Shown: positions 22,070-32,750, counted from the stretch's first letter. The stretch is 64,000 bases of DNA from Gammaproteobacteria bacterium (GCA_026981985.1 JALSHZ010000046.1:1-64000); one strand, 5' to 3'. Program-made: numbers and translations. The notes: generated from the letters alone by a model not told the origin.

Positions 22070-22642
22070 ATGAAATACGCCGTGATTCTGCTACTGCTCT
22101 TTGCCGGGCCGCTGCATGCGGCCGACTGGTTTCCATTCGCGAATGACGACAGTCAATATGAGTATTGGGATGATGGTTTCGCCTATGGCCAAGGATATGG
22201 CCAGGGCTACGGGTATGGCTATGGCGAGAACTGGTATCGGGGGGAGGGAAAAGGTCGTGGTGAATCCATTTTCGACAGCATGTCGGATGCGATGGGTGAC
22301 TTCATGACCGACGGCGTTGGCGATGTCATGGGCGATATCGAACTCGATCTCGATTTCACCGTTCGCGCCCGTGGCAAGGGTTCTGGCAAGGCGCGTGGCG
22401 AGGCTGACAGCCGCGCCGAGTACTATGGCGGTGGGTATGGCAGCGGCTACGGTGATTACCTGGCTGACTACTACGGCTATGGCGGCGGATATGGCGATGC
22501 CGTGGGGTCGGAATATTACGATGGCGGTTGGGATGGCTACCATGGCTATGAAGGCGGCTACTACCCGGGCTACGAGTCTTGGGGGTATGGCTACATTCCG
22601 CCTTATTATCAATCAGATGTGTTAACTTATCCGCAATACTAG
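22070..22642 (+). CDS. Secreted Gly/Tyr-rich protein, sulfur-globule-protein-like
   Basis: A 190-residue protein with a clean signal peptide (MKYAVILLLLFAGPLHA, cut before ADW). The mature part has three zones. The first is acidic-aromatic and then GYGQGYGYGYG. The middle has a FDSMSDAMGDFMTDGVGDVMGDIELDLDF-type zone of M/D/G/F repeats, with DLDFTVRARGKGSGKARGEA after it. The last is a YGGGYGSGYGDY-rich tail. This composition and order resemble the sulfur globule family proteins that coat periplasmic sulfur in Chromatiaceae. Start at 22070 is supported by CTGGAG just upstream. Together with soeABC it hints that the cell stores sulfur. Other Gly/Tyr-rich surface proteins remain possible. No gene beside it is known to belong to sulfur oxidation. 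Confidence 0.68.
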   Translation: MKYAVILLLLFAGPLHAADWFPFANDDSQYEYWDDGFAYGQGYGQGYGYGYGENWYRGEGKGRGESIFDSMSDAMGDFMTDGVGDVMGDIELDLDFTVRARGKGSGKARGEADSRAEYYGGGYGSGYGDYLADYYGYGGGYGDAVGSEYYDGGWDGYHGYEGGYYPGYESWGYGYIPPYYQSDVLTYPQY

Positions 22643-22672
22643 CCCGCATTACTCACCAGTTTGCTGCTGCGA

Positions 22673-22690
22673 CCCGGCGAGAAATCCGGG
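22673..22690. repeat. Hairpin repeat CCCGG-N8-CCGGG, copy 1
   Basis: CCCGGCGAGAAATCCGGG forms a 5-bp-arm hairpin. Its reverse complement differs by one base from the copy at 61979-61996. It lies between the convergent sulfur-globule-like and gamma carbonic anhydrase genes. Confidence 0.55.
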
Positions 22691-22726
22691 CTAAACGCTC
22701 TCTGAACGCTGATTTCATCACCGGCC

Positions 22727-23260
22727 TCACGGGTTGCGCTCGGTGTGCTGGCGCATCAGCTTGACATAGTGGCTGGCCGAATAGCGCAGGTATTCCCGTT
22801 CCTTGTCACTCAGGAGCCGGCTGCGTCTGGCGGGTGCGCCAACCCACAGATAACCCCCTTCCAGTGTTTTCCCAGGCGGTACCAATGCGCCCGCGCCGAG
22901 CATGACGCCTGCCTCCAGCACGGCCTTATCGAGCACGATGCTGCCCATGCCGATCAGGCAACGGTCACCAATGGTGCAGGCATGCAGGGTGGCATTGTGT
23001 CCAACCGTCACCTCGTCGCCGATCAGTAGGGGAGAGCCGCCGGGGACGTACTGGCTGTCGTGGGTGACGTGCAATACCGAGCCATCCTGAATATTGCTGC
23101 GGGCACCGATTTCGATACGCTGGATATCGCCGCGAACCACCACCTGGGGCCATATCGAACTCTCTTCGCCAATGCGCACCTGGCCGATGACCGTAGCCTG
23201 ATCATCAACCCAGGCAGATGCTGCAATCTGTGGTGTCCAGTCGAGAAAGCGTCTGATCAT
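22727..23260 (-). CDS. Gamma carbonic anhydrase family protein (YrdA-like)
   Basis: A 177-residue left-handed beta-helix protein with hexapeptide repeats. Metal ligands appear as His in LHVTHD and the GHNATLHAC stretch, the pattern of the gamma carbonic anhydrase family. The bacterial YrdA/PaaY branch contains both weak anhydrases and proteins of unknown activity. It is convergent with the preceding gene and divergent from ubiA. Confidence 0.9.
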   Translation of the reverse strand: MIRRFLDWTPQIAASAWVDDQATVIGQVRIGEESSIWPQVVVRGDIQRIEIGARSNIQDGSVLHVTHDSQYVPGGSPLLIGDEVTVGHNATLHACTIGDRCLIGMGSIVLDKAVLEAGVMLGAGALVPPGKTLEGGYLWVGAPARRSRLLSDKEREYLRYSASHYVKLMRQHTERNP

Positions 23261-23312
23261 TGATAGGGTCTCCGGCAGTGGCTTTGTGGGGTAAGGCGGT
23301 TTTCAAAATCAG

Positions 23313-23318
23313 TATAAT
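23313..23318 (+). promoter_or_regulatory. -10 box before ubiA
   Basis: A consensus TATAAT lies 30 bases before the ubiA ATG. No good -35 box was found at 16-18 bp spacing, so this is only a likely -10 element. Confidence 0.4.
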
Positions 23319-23348
23319 ACGTCGACCATCCCCTTTCTGAATGCAACT

Positions 23349-24236
23349 ATGCAACCAACACATGCGCCATTGAGCCTACTCGACCGTCTCCAGCTCTATG
23401 GCCAGCTGATCCGGCTGGACAAGCCCATCGGCATTTTTCTGCTGCTGTGGCCAACATTGTGGGCCTTGTGGATTGCTGCCGATGGTTTGCCTGATCTGAC
23501 GGTGCTTGCCGTGTTTTGCGTCGGCGTGTTCCTGATGCGGTCGGCGGGTTGCGCCATCAATGACTATGCGGATCGCGACATCGATCTGCATGTCGAGCGC
23601 ACTCGTAACCGGCCGCTGGCTGCGCGTTTGATTTCACCCGCCGAGGCGCTGGGGGTTTTCGCCGTATTGTCGCTGCTGGCGTTTTCGCTGGTGTTTTTTC
23701 TGAATACCGCGACGCGCTGGATGTCGGTTGGCGGTGTCTTGCTGGCGGCCAGCTATCCTTTCATGAAACGCTTCCACCATTTGCCGCAGATTCATTTGGG
23801 CATCGCCTTCGCCTGGGCGGTGCCGATGGCGTATACGGCGCAGACCGGCGCGTTTCCGGATCGATCCGGCTGGATGCTGTTCATTGCGGCGATCTTGTGG
23901 ACCACGGCCTACGACACGATGTATGCCATGACGGACCGGGAAGAGGATTTGCGTATCGGCGTCAAATCGACCGCCATTCTGTTTGGGGATGCTGATCGCG
24001 TGATCATCGGTGCATTGCAGGCCATGATGTTGTTCGCGCTCTATCTGGTGGGCAGGGAGGTTGGGTTGCACTGGCCATGGCATGTCGGTCTGGCCGCTGC
24101 CGCACTGTTCAGTCTGTACCAGCAATTCCTCATTCGGCAGCGCAATCCGCGTGATTGCTTCCGGGCGTTCCTCAACAACAACTACCTGGGTATGACCCTG
24201 TTCGTCGCGGTTGTCGTCGATAAGGCGTTGTATTGA
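23349..24236 (+). CDS. ubiA: 4-hydroxybenzoate octaprenyltransferase UbiA
   Basis: A 295-residue integral membrane prenyltransferase with about eight or nine helices. Both aspartate-rich motifs are present: NDYADRDIDLHVERT near residue 77 and YDTMYAMTDREED near residue 195. It attaches the polyprenyl tail to 4-hydroxybenzoate, the second step of ubiquinone synthesis. No ubiC lies directly upstream. An ATG 8 bases upstream is out of frame. It implies ubiquinone in this organism, while hemG and SoeABC also use quinones. Confidence 0.96.
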   Translation: MQPTHAPLSLLDRLQLYGQLIRLDKPIGIFLLLWPTLWALWIAADGLPDLTVLAVFCVGVFLMRSAGCAINDYADRDIDLHVERTRNRPLAARLISPAEALGVFAVLSLLAFSLVFFLNTATRWMSVGGVLLAASYPFMKRFHHLPQIHLGIAFAWAVPMAYTAQTGAFPDRSGWMLFIAAILWTTAYDTMYAMTDREEDLRIGVKSTAILFGDADRVIIGALQAMMLFALYLVGREVGLHWPWHVGLAAAALFSLYQQFLIRQRNPRDCFRAFLNNNYLGMTLFVAVVVDKALY

Positions 24237-24335
24237 TGACAATAGTTTTCTTCTGATTCCGAACCACTGTTCCTGAAGATTGTCGAACCAGAGTATTGCC
24301 AGGCTCGGCCTGGGGCCTTCAGGGTAATATTCAGT

Positions 24336-25388
24336 ATGGTGCCGATACCGCCCGCGCTACAGCGTGCAGCCAGAGTTGCACACAAATTAGTACCGATTCA
24401 CGAGTTGCTACGCCCGCTCTATTCAGGGAAAGGTGTGATATTCGCACTACACAGGGTGGTGCCTGACCGTGGCGGGCCTCGCATAGCGGCCAATGCCAGC
24501 CTGGAAGTCACCCCTGGTTTTCTTGAGCAGGTAATCGACAGCGTCATCGAGTGGGGCTACGAAGTCATCTCGCTCGATCAGCTGCACCAGCGTTTGCTGA
24601 ATGGTACGGGGAGGCGCTTCGCCTGTTTTACTTTTGATGACGGCTATGTCGATACGTATCAAAATGTTTATCCGATTTTCCGTCAGCGTGGCTTGCCTTT
24701 TGCTGTCTACATTACCACTGCCTACATCGACAAGACGATGGGGCTTTGGCACCACATGCTGGAGACGCTGCTGCTGGAGCGCGAAGAAATTCGGTTCTCT
24801 TTGGGTGGGCGGCATCAGGTTTTCAGGGCAGCTGATGCCAACGAGAAGGAGACGCTCAATGCCAGGCTATCCGCCAAGATCATTGGGCTTTCTTCAGCGG
24901 AATACCCCAGGTTCATCGAGGCGCTTTTCGAACGGAATGATGTCTATCCGGAACAGTTTTTTGACCGCACGATGAGCTGGGAGCAAGTCGAAGCACTGGC
25001 TCGGGATCCGTTGGTGACGATAGGTGCCCACACCGTCAACCATTTCAATCTGGCACGGCTTCCTGCCGATAAGGCCCGATGGGAGATCGCCGAGTCAAAG
25101 CATCTGCTCGAAGATCATATCGGTGGGCCGGTGGCGCATTTTGCCTATCCTTATGGTGGACCGGGATCAGCTGGTGCGCGGGAGTTCCGCTTGGCAGCGT
25201 CCTGTGGCTTCAAGACGATGACGACGATGCGCGAGGGCAATATTTTTGCGACGCATCGAAACCATCTGAGCTGTTTGCCGAGAATTGAGGTCAGGGGGCG
25301 GCACCAAGAGCTGGCGCTGCTCGATCTGCGTTTGAGTGGCTTGTTGTCGATCCTGAAAAACGGGTTGAATCCGGTGGTAACGGTGTGA
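24336..25388 (+). CDS. Polysaccharide deacetylase family protein (NodB-like)
   Basis: A 350-residue protein with a carbohydrate esterase 4 domain. The FTFDDGY motif (about residue 99) supplies the catalytic base and a metal Asp; the GAHTVNH motif gives the two metal His. The HFAYPYGG motif follows. There is no signal peptide, so it is likely cytoplasmic or membrane-associated. Such enzymes remove acetyl groups from sugars in glycan synthesis. Two glycosyltransferase genes follow, oriented towards it, suggesting a shared glycan role. Confidence 0.88.
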   Translation: MVPIPPALQRAARVAHKLVPIHELLRPLYSGKGVIFALHRVVPDRGGPRIAANASLEVTPGFLEQVIDSVIEWGYEVISLDQLHQRLLNGTGRRFACFTFDDGYVDTYQNVYPIFRQRGLPFAVYITTAYIDKTMGLWHHMLETLLLEREEIRFSLGGRHQVFRAADANEKETLNARLSAKIIGLSSAEYPRFIEALFERNDVYPEQFFDRTMSWEQVEALARDPLVTIGAHTVNHFNLARLPADKARWEIAESKHLLEDHIGGPVAHFAYPYGGPGSAGAREFRLAASCGFKTMTTMREGNIFATHRNHLSCLPRIEVRGRHQELALLDLRLSGLLSILKNGLNPVVTV

Positions 25389-25411
25389 GTAGCAAGTGCG
25401 TCGTTCGGCTT

Positions 25412-26368
25412 TCAAGAGCTCATCTGCACGCCGCGGTAGCGGGCCACCAGGTCAGCAAGGCGACGGTAAATATCAGGAAAGAAGGTCTGTACTGATTGAC
25501 GTATACACTCCTTGCCGCTGAGCGCATTGGCCCGATAAGCTGCGATCAGGTCGCTGATGGCTTCGCGGGGTGACGATTTTGCGGTCAGGCGGGAGCGGAA
25601 TCTGGCCCGGTATGCCAGATAGGCGGCCGGCGACATCTCGGCACGGTGAGATTCCACCCAGTCGAAGAATCTCTCATGCATTGGCGAGGTAGCGGCGAAC
25701 ACCGGCGCTTGCGAAAGTCGGTCGCTGTCGTAGCCATCGGTATAGACCACCAGCGGTTCTTCGATGTATTCAAGCTGCGCGCCACTGCGCCACAAGTCGA
25801 TGCCAAACTGGTCGTTGTCGCCGAACCAGAGGGTTTCGAGGAACGGGTGTTTCCGTGCCAGGCTCGTTTCAACCACCAGTGTGCTGGTTTGAAAGAAACC
25901 CCGGCGCAAGAACGTCCAGTCGAAAGCATTTTCATCCTGCCGCATGCCGGATTCCGGTCGGATCCACATCTTGCCGACACCGCGATCGACATAGATTGGC
26001 CCGTAGCAGACAGCGGCGCCCGATGTCATGATGCGGTCGTGGTAGTGCGCCAGTTTTTCTGGCAGGAACCGGTCGTCGGAGTCGAGGAAAGCAAGATACC
26101 GTCCCCGGGCTGCCATGATGCCAGTGTTTCGGGCGGCAGCCGGCCCGCCATTGTCCCGCTTGATGTAGCGGATGCGGTGATCGTTGATCGCCGTGACGAC
26201 TGCTTCGGTGTGATCGCTGGAGCCATCATCGATGACCAGAAGCTCGAAGTCGTGCCAGGTCTGTTGCAGGCATGAATCGATGGTTGCGCTGATCATATCC
26301 GCGCGGTTGTAGGTTGGAACAATGATGCTGAAAAAAGGGGGCTTTCCGTTCTGCAGTGCTGAGCTCAT
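25412..26368 (-). CDS. Family 2 glycosyltransferase
   Basis: A 318-residue GT-A protein. The nucleotide-binding start FSIIVPTYNRADM and the DXD-like FLDSDDRF are clear, followed by a long C-terminal part. The start at 26368 (MSSALQ) is preceded by AAGGAAAA and avoids overlap with the upstream gene. It begins 16 bp after the stop of the other glycosyltransferase, so the two form an operon. The acceptor and sugar are unknown. Confidence 0.88.
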   Translation of the reverse strand: MSSALQNGKPPFFSIIVPTYNRADMISATIDSCLQQTWHDFELLVIDDGSSDHTEAVVTAINDHRIRYIKRDNGGPAAARNTGIMAARGRYLAFLDSDDRFLPEKLAHYHDRIMTSGAAVCYGPIYVDRGVGKMWIRPESGMRQDENAFDWTFLRRGFFQTSTLVVETSLARKHPFLETLWFGDNDQFGIDLWRSGAQLEYIEEPLVVYTDGYDSDRLSQAPVFAATSPMHERFFDWVESHRAEMSPAAYLAYRARFRSRLTAKSSPREAISDLIAAYRANALSGKECIRQSVQTFFPDIYRRLADLVARYRGVQMSS

Positions 26369-26384
26369 TGGTGTTGTTTTCCTT

Positions 26385-27326
26385 TTAAGTGTCGGGGCGC
26401 GTGAGGGTGCGACCAAAATGCGCTTGCAGCTTGCCTCTGGCGCGCCAAAGGTTTAGCCATGCGCGAATACGTGTGGGTGTATGAAAAAGCCCCGCAATAT
26501 ACTGGGTGGCACCTGTGCCCAGCAGCGCCATGGTCTTGGCCCAGCGCACGGTTTCGTGGCGGAGGCCGGGGTTTTGCACGCGAAACATTCTTATCTGGAT
26601 GTTGCCCTTCAGAATCATGCGGTCGCGCACCCACGCCAGGCTGAGGCGGCTGTCGGGGACACTCTCCCAGACAATGGCCTGGGTGGACCAGTGCTGGCGA
26701 AAGCCCATCGCGTGCAAGCGGCGGAAGAAGACATCGTCCTCACCGCCTGAGTGCGCAAATTCGCTTGGAAAACATTCGGGCGCCAGTGCGTCGAAGCAGC
26801 GGGTTCTGGCAATGAAGTTGCCGCTGGCATGGAGTCTGCAAGGCCCGCCATCGGCAACTTTCTGGTTGGCGCCGTAACAGATCTGCGCCTGCTCGACCCA
26901 GGGAGGGCTGTGTTGCGGAAATGCCGGCAGCACAGGGCCGCCCACGATGTCGGCATCGGTCGCTTTTTGCACCTGAAGCAAGGCCCGCAGCCACTGGCGT
27001 GAAGGCCATTCATCATCGTCGAGCGTGGCGATAAAATCGGGGTTGGATGTCAGCGCGAGCCGGATGCTGTGATTGCGCGCATGGGAGATGCCGCGGCGCG
27101 GCTCAAACGCCCAGCGTAGTGGCCAGCGGTAGCCGTTCGCCAGCGCCTCGCATACCGCGATACCCTCGCGTTCTGCGTCGTTGTCAATGACAACGACTTC
27201 GAGCGGGCCATCCCAGTCGATGGCTGCGAGGTCATGCAGGAGTCGCTCCAAACCATCCGGGCGTCGACAGGTGCAGATACAGATGGTGACGTCTGGCTGG
27301 TGCGGATCAGAAGTGGTGGGACGCAT
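26385..27326 (-). CDS. Family 2 glycosyltransferase
   Basis: A 313-residue GT2 protein. It begins VTICICTCRRPDGL, has VVVIDND as the second strand, and ATLDDDEWP as the metal motif. GGEDDVFFRR in the second half is the ED motif that holds the catalytic base. The start at 27326 is chosen because a much longer open frame upstream crosses the rplU promoter and shadows rplU. It is first of a two-gene minus-strand operon and may build a capsule or lipopolysaccharide glycan. Confidence 0.88.
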   Translation of the reverse strand: MRPTTSDPHQPDVTICICTCRRPDGLERLLHDLAAIDWDGPLEVVVIDNDAEREGIAVCEALANGYRWPLRWAFEPRRGISHARNHSIRLALTSNPDFIATLDDDEWPSRQWLRALLQVQKATDADIVGGPVLPAFPQHSPPWVEQAQICYGANQKVADGGPCRLHASGNFIARTRCFDALAPECFPSEFAHSGGEDDVFFRRLHAMGFRQHWSTQAIVWESVPDSRLSLAWVRDRMILKGNIQIRMFRVQNPGLRHETVRWAKTMALLGTGATQYIAGLFHTPTRIRAWLNLWRARGKLQAHFGRTLTRPDT

Positions 27327-27441
27327 TGAGCTGTACAGTTGAATTCGCTTGCATTGTCCTAGTAAGAGTCGTGAAGCGGTGGAATGGTTCCCGCGGTCAT
27401 CGATGGAGCACGCAGACAGCGTCTCTCGATGCGAGAGCAAA

Positions 27442-27481
27442 AGCCCCGATTGCAGCGAGCCCCGATTGACAGCCCCGATTG
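27442..27481. repeat. Three spaced copies of AGCCCCGATTG
   Basis: Copies start at 27442, 27458 and 27471, the last ending 5 bp before the -35 box of the rplU promoter. Copies one and three extend to AGCCCCGATTGCAGCG. They may be activator sites or a local duplication. Confidence 0.5.
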
Positions 27482-27486
27482 CAGCG

Positions 27487-27515
27487 TTGACCTGCTTTGG
27501 GTCAGCCTGTATGAT
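27487..27515 (+). promoter_or_regulatory. Sigma-70 promoter of rplU-rpmA
   Basis: TTGACC (27487-27492) and TATGAT (27510-27515) are separated by exactly 17 bases. Start of transcription would be near 27522, giving a 5' leader of about 30 bases. Confidence 0.75.
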
Positions 27516-27551
27516 CCGTCCTCTTTTTTTCGACGAGTTTGTGGAGTTGTT

Positions 27552-27863
27552 ATGTACGCGGTAATCGCTACTGGTGGAAAACAGTACAAAGTATCCGAAG
27601 GTGACGTTATCCGTATAGAGACGTTGGCTGCGGCAGAGAATGACGAAATCACCTTTGATAAGGTGCTGTTGGTGGCTGATGGCGACAACGTCAATATTGG
27701 CGCTCCGTATATCGATGGCGGCAAGGTCAGCGCGACGGTGAATGCGCATGGTCGCGGCAAGAAGATCGAGATCATCAAGTTCAAGCGCCGCAAGCACTAT
27801 CGCAAGCAGATGGGGCATCGCCAGAACTTCACCGAAGTGAAGATCACTGGTATCAGCGTCTGA
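27552..27863 (+). CDS. rplU: 50S ribosomal protein L21
   Basis: A 103-residue protein, the same length as E. coli L21. It starts [18 protein letters not shown] and has the conserved [14 protein letters not shown] segment near the C-terminus, which contacts 23S rRNA. It is the first gene of rplU-rpmA. I ignored an upstream in-frame extension that runs through the promoter. Confidence 0.99.
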   Translation: MYAVIATGGKQYKVSEGDVIRIETLAAAENDEITFDKVLLVADGDNVNIGAPYIDGGKVSATVNAHGRGKKIEIIKFKRRKHYRKQMGHRQNFTEVKITGISV

Positions 27864-27892
27864 TCCCTGTCAGGTATTAAGAGGATTTAGAG

Positions 27893-28156
27893 ATGGCACA
27901 TAAGAAAGCTGGCGGTAGTACCCGCAACGGTCGTGATTCGATTTCCAAACGTCTTGGCGTCAAGCGCTTCGGCGGCCAGGTTGTCAAGGCAGGCAATATT
28001 CTGGTGCGGCAGCGTGGCACCAAGTTCCATCCCGGCGAGAATGTCGGTTGTGGCAAGGACTACACATTGTTCGCCAAGGTCGATGGTACGGTGGTCTTTC
28101 GAACCAAGGGTGTCAAGAACCGCAAGTATGTCAGTGTAGAGCCAATGGCTTCGTAA
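27893..28156 (+). CDS. rpmA: 50S ribosomal protein L27
   Basis: An 87-residue protein beginning [16 protein letters not shown], the flexible basic tail that reaches the peptidyl-transferase centre. AGAGGATTT upstream supplies the ribosome site. A clear terminator follows 29 bp after the stop. Confidence 0.99.
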   Translation: MAHKKAGGSTRNGRDSISKRLGVKRFGGQVVKAGNILVRQRGTKFHPGENVGCGKDYTLFAKVDGTVVFRTKGVKNRKYVSVEPMAS

Positions 28157-28185
28157 GCCCGCGCTCAACATCTGTTGCACCTGAG

Positions 28186-28209
28186 AGCCCCGCCCAGTGC
28201 GGGGCTTTT
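28186..28209 (+). terminator. Rho-independent terminator after rpmA
   Basis: AGCCCCGC and GCGGGGCT pair as an 8-bp stem with a 5-base loop, followed by TTTT. It would end the rplU-rpmA transcript before obgE. Confidence 0.8.
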
Positions 28210-28222
28210 GCGTTATAATTGG

Positions 28223-28365
28223 GTAACTGCTCAGCTTACCCCCTTATTTGCGCCAACTCTGCGTTGGAAGTGCTCATTTACACTTGTAAACTCCGCGCTT
28301 CCGCCTTGATTTGACGCAAAACGGGGGCAATCTGAGCAGTTACTGGCATTGCGCTGAGCGGTTAC
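28223..28365. repeat. Dispersed inverted repeat, copy A
   Basis: The main unit (28223-28343, 121 bp) starts GTAACTGCTCAG and ends CTGAGCAGTTAC. Inside are TTTGCGCCAA and, near the other end, the partly complementary TTTGACGCAAA; the middle has TTTACACTTGTAAA. An extra half-site CTGAGCGGTTAC lies at 28354-28365. It fills the gap between the rpmA terminator and obgE. Confidence 0.85.
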
Positions 28366-28389
28366 ATAATTGGTTGCAATTCCGGATAA

Positions 28390-30589
<2,200 letters not shown>

Positions 30590-30649
30590 TCACGATGGGT
30601 TGGTGGATCGACGCCAGTGGCATCCGTCATGGCAAGCCATTGAGCATAA

Positions 30650-30679
30650 AAAAGGCCGACTCCGCAGCGTCGGCCTTTT
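30650..30679. terminator. Bidirectional terminator between proB and rpsT
   Basis: AAAGGCCGAC pairs with GTCGGCCTTT over 10 bp around an 8-base loop. A-runs on one side and T-runs on the other allow it to act for both converging genes. Confidence 0.85.
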
Positions 30680-30701
30680 GCATTCTCTTGTCTCGCCGTT
30701 T

Positions 30702-30962
30702 TTACAGCGCCTTGATCCGGGCGCTCATACGGCTTTTTTGGCGTGCTGCCTTGTTGGCATGAATCAGCCCTTTGCCAGCAGATGAATCGAGTACCGACTG
30801 GACTTCGACAAAAGCGGCGGTCGCTTTCTCCTTGTCGCCAGCTTCGATGGCCGCTTGGGCGCGTTTCACGTAAGTACGCATTCGAGAGCGCAGTGCCATG
30901 TTATGCGCACGATTTTTTACAGCTTGACGAGCACGTTTCCGTGCCTGGGCAGAGTTAGCCAA
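30702..30962 (-). CDS. rpsT: 30S ribosomal protein S20, TTG start
   Basis: An 86-residue S20. The mature sequence [20 protein letters not shown] is typical, but no ATG precedes it. A TTG at 30960-30962 is directly before the Ala codon, with AGGAGTG 5 bases upstream of it. E. coli rpsT also starts with UUG, which there helps autogenous control. A longer frame starting at an ATG about 23 codons upstream would cross the promoter and is rejected. Confidence 0.95.
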   Translation of the reverse strand: MANSAQARKRARQAVKNRAHNMALRSRMRTYVKRAQAAIEAGDKEKATAAFVEVQSVLDSSAGKGLIHANKAARQKSRMSARIKAL

Positions 30963-31002
30963 CGATTCACTCCTGCAGTGGTCACCAGAAATAGGAGCGC
31001 GG

Positions 31003-31031
31003 ATAATACGCGCGTCGTATTGCCAAATCAA
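31003..31031 (-). promoter_or_regulatory. Sigma-70 promoter of rpsT
   Basis: On the minus strand, TTGATT (31031-31026) and TATTAT (31008-31003) are 17 bases apart. Transcription would start near 30996, about 34 bases before the TTG start codon. Confidence 0.7.
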
Positions 31032-31148
31032 CCCTTTATCTGTTCTTGGCGCCGGTCATTGTTTGCCGGAACTGTGAGCAGGCTGATTGTTTGTCAGCTC
31101 CGCTTGCATTAGCATCCCCGCCTTTGTCACTGACTGCGACGGACCGCG

Positions 31149-32750
31149 ATGAACCATCCTGTTGTCAAGGGGCTGCTTTTTGCTGTCGTGCTGCTTGTTT
31201 TTTACCTCGGCGGATGGCTCAACTATGTCCAGGCTGGCACCATTGGTGCCGTGGGTTTTTTTATCCTCACATCCCTGTTCTATTGGCAGGTCGTGGTGGC
31301 GGGGCATCGCCGGCGTTCATCGTTGGTGTTGTCCCTGATCGTTCTTTTTGTTGTGGCGCTGTTCTTCTTTGCCTCATTCCAGATGGCACTGCGCGATATC
31401 TTTCATGTCCAGCAGGACAATGTCGTCGTTATCGAGTCGATATTCAACACCAATGCCGCCGAATCAGGCGAGTTCCTGCAGCAGTACGGTCCCTACCTGC
31501 TCAAACACCTGCTGATTTTTGTCGTGGTGACGGCGGGGTATCTCTATTTGACCCGCCGCCCATGGCAGCCAGCAGGCGTTGGTCGCAGAACAGTTGTTGC
31601 CTGTTGTGTATTCACTGCGGTTACGCTGCTGCTGCACTTCAACCCGACTGTCAGGCGCACAAACCCATTGCTGTATGTGCCGATCTACCATGCCAAGTGG
31701 AAGGCGGATCTTGAGAGTACGCAAAAGCTGTTACTGCAGCTGGAGCGCAATATGGCACTGGAAGGTTCTGCCGCCACTTATCTTGGTGACAGTGGGCGCA
31801 ACACGGTGGTCTGGGTGATCGGCGAGAGTGATACCCGCCATAACTGGAGCCTTTACGGCTATCCGCGCAAGACGACGCCTCGGCTTGAACAGCACTCGGA
31901 GTTGCTGGCCTTCTCCAATGTGCGTGCTGCGGACGCAGGCACGGTCATCTCCATGACCAAGATGCTGACACCTGCTACCTTGGCGCAGCCGGATTTGTGG
32001 AAGCAGCAGCCCAGTCTATTGGTATTGGCCAAAGCCGCTGGTTACAAGGTGTTCTGGATCAGCAATCAGGGCACCGACCGGCGGGGGGTGATGTCGGTTT
32101 TTTCCAGCCAGGCTGACGAGGCGGTATTCACCAACCGGGGAACCTCCCGCGGTGAGAGCAGTTTCGATGAGGTGCTGTTTGCGCCTTACGAACAGTCGCT
32201 GCGTGATCCGGCAGAAAAGAAGTTGATTGTCGTGCATCTCATGGGGGCGCATCCGGCCTACGATTTCCGTTACCCGGCTGGCTGGGACGAGTTCACGCTG
32301 GCTACCGACGATCGTGTCGCCAACGAGCTGCGCGCGCAGGGGCGTTCTTTGGCTGCCATTATGCTGCGGAATCAATATGACAACGCCATCCGCTATCAGG
32401 ATCATGTCATTGCCACCTTGCTGGAAAAAGCGCAGCAGATGGCTGATGGCCGGCTGGCCTGGCTCTATATTGCCGACCATGGCGAGGATGTTGCGCATCA
32501 CAGCAATTTTGCCGGCCACAATCATCGCGCTGCCGAGATGTGGGAGGTGCCGATGCTTTTCTGGGCATCGCCAGAGTATGATGTGAACGTGCCGTCACCG
32601 GAAGTGGCCTATCAGGCGGATCACATCGATCACACGCTGCTTGGGCTATTGAAGCTCGAAAGCCCCTATCATGATTTGGCCGCTGATCTGTTCTCGACAG
32701 GTCGAACCCGCCTGGCCGCTAGCGCCGCAAGGCAGCCCTCGCCACCGTAG
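31149..32750 (+). CDS. Phosphoethanolamine-transferase-like membrane sulfatase
   Basis: A 533-residue protein with five predicted N-terminal helices (residues about 6-27, 32-52, 57-78, 118-135, 148-164), then a periplasmic alkaline-phosphatase-fold domain. The metal motifs WVIGESDTRHN (E226), ADHGEDV and GHNHRAAEMWEVP are present, and LYGYPRKTTP follows the first, as in the EptA/CptA/OpgE group. T265 in AGTVISMTKML is the likely nucleophile. These enzymes put phosphoethanolamine on lipid A, core sugars or glucans. Which acceptor applies cannot be told. The 3' end overlaps comF (opposite strand) by 32 bases. Confidence 0.8.
   Translation: MNHPVVKGLLFAVVLLVFYLGGWLNYVQAGTIGAVGFFILTSLFYWQVVVAGHRRRSSLVLSLIVLFVVALFFFASFQMALRDIFHVQQDNVVVIESIFNTNAAESGEFLQQYGPYLLKHLLIFVVVTAGYLYLTRRPWQPAGVGRRTVVACCVFTAVTLLLHFNPTVRRTNPLLYVPIYHAKWKADLESTQKLLLQLERNMALEGSAATYLGDSGRNTVVWVIGESDTRHNWSLYGYPRKTTPRLEQHSELLAFSNVRAADAGTVISMTKMLTPATLAQPDLWKQQPSLLVLAKAAGYKVFWISNQGTDRRGVMSVFSSQADEAVFTNRGTSRGESSFDEVLFAPYEQSLRDPAEKKLIVVHLMGAHPAYDFRYPAGWDEFTLATDDRVANELRAQGRSLAAIMLRNQYDNAIRYQDHVIATLLEKAQQMADGRLAWLYIADHGEDVAHHSNFAGHNHRAAEMWEVPMLFWASPEYDVNVPSPEVAYQADHIDHTLLGLLKLESPYHDLAADLFSTGRTRLAASAARQPSPP

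Noticed and set aside
27327-27818. Longer start of the glycosyltransferase gene
   Set aside because: The added 164 codons cross the rplU gene and promoter and carry no GT2 features.
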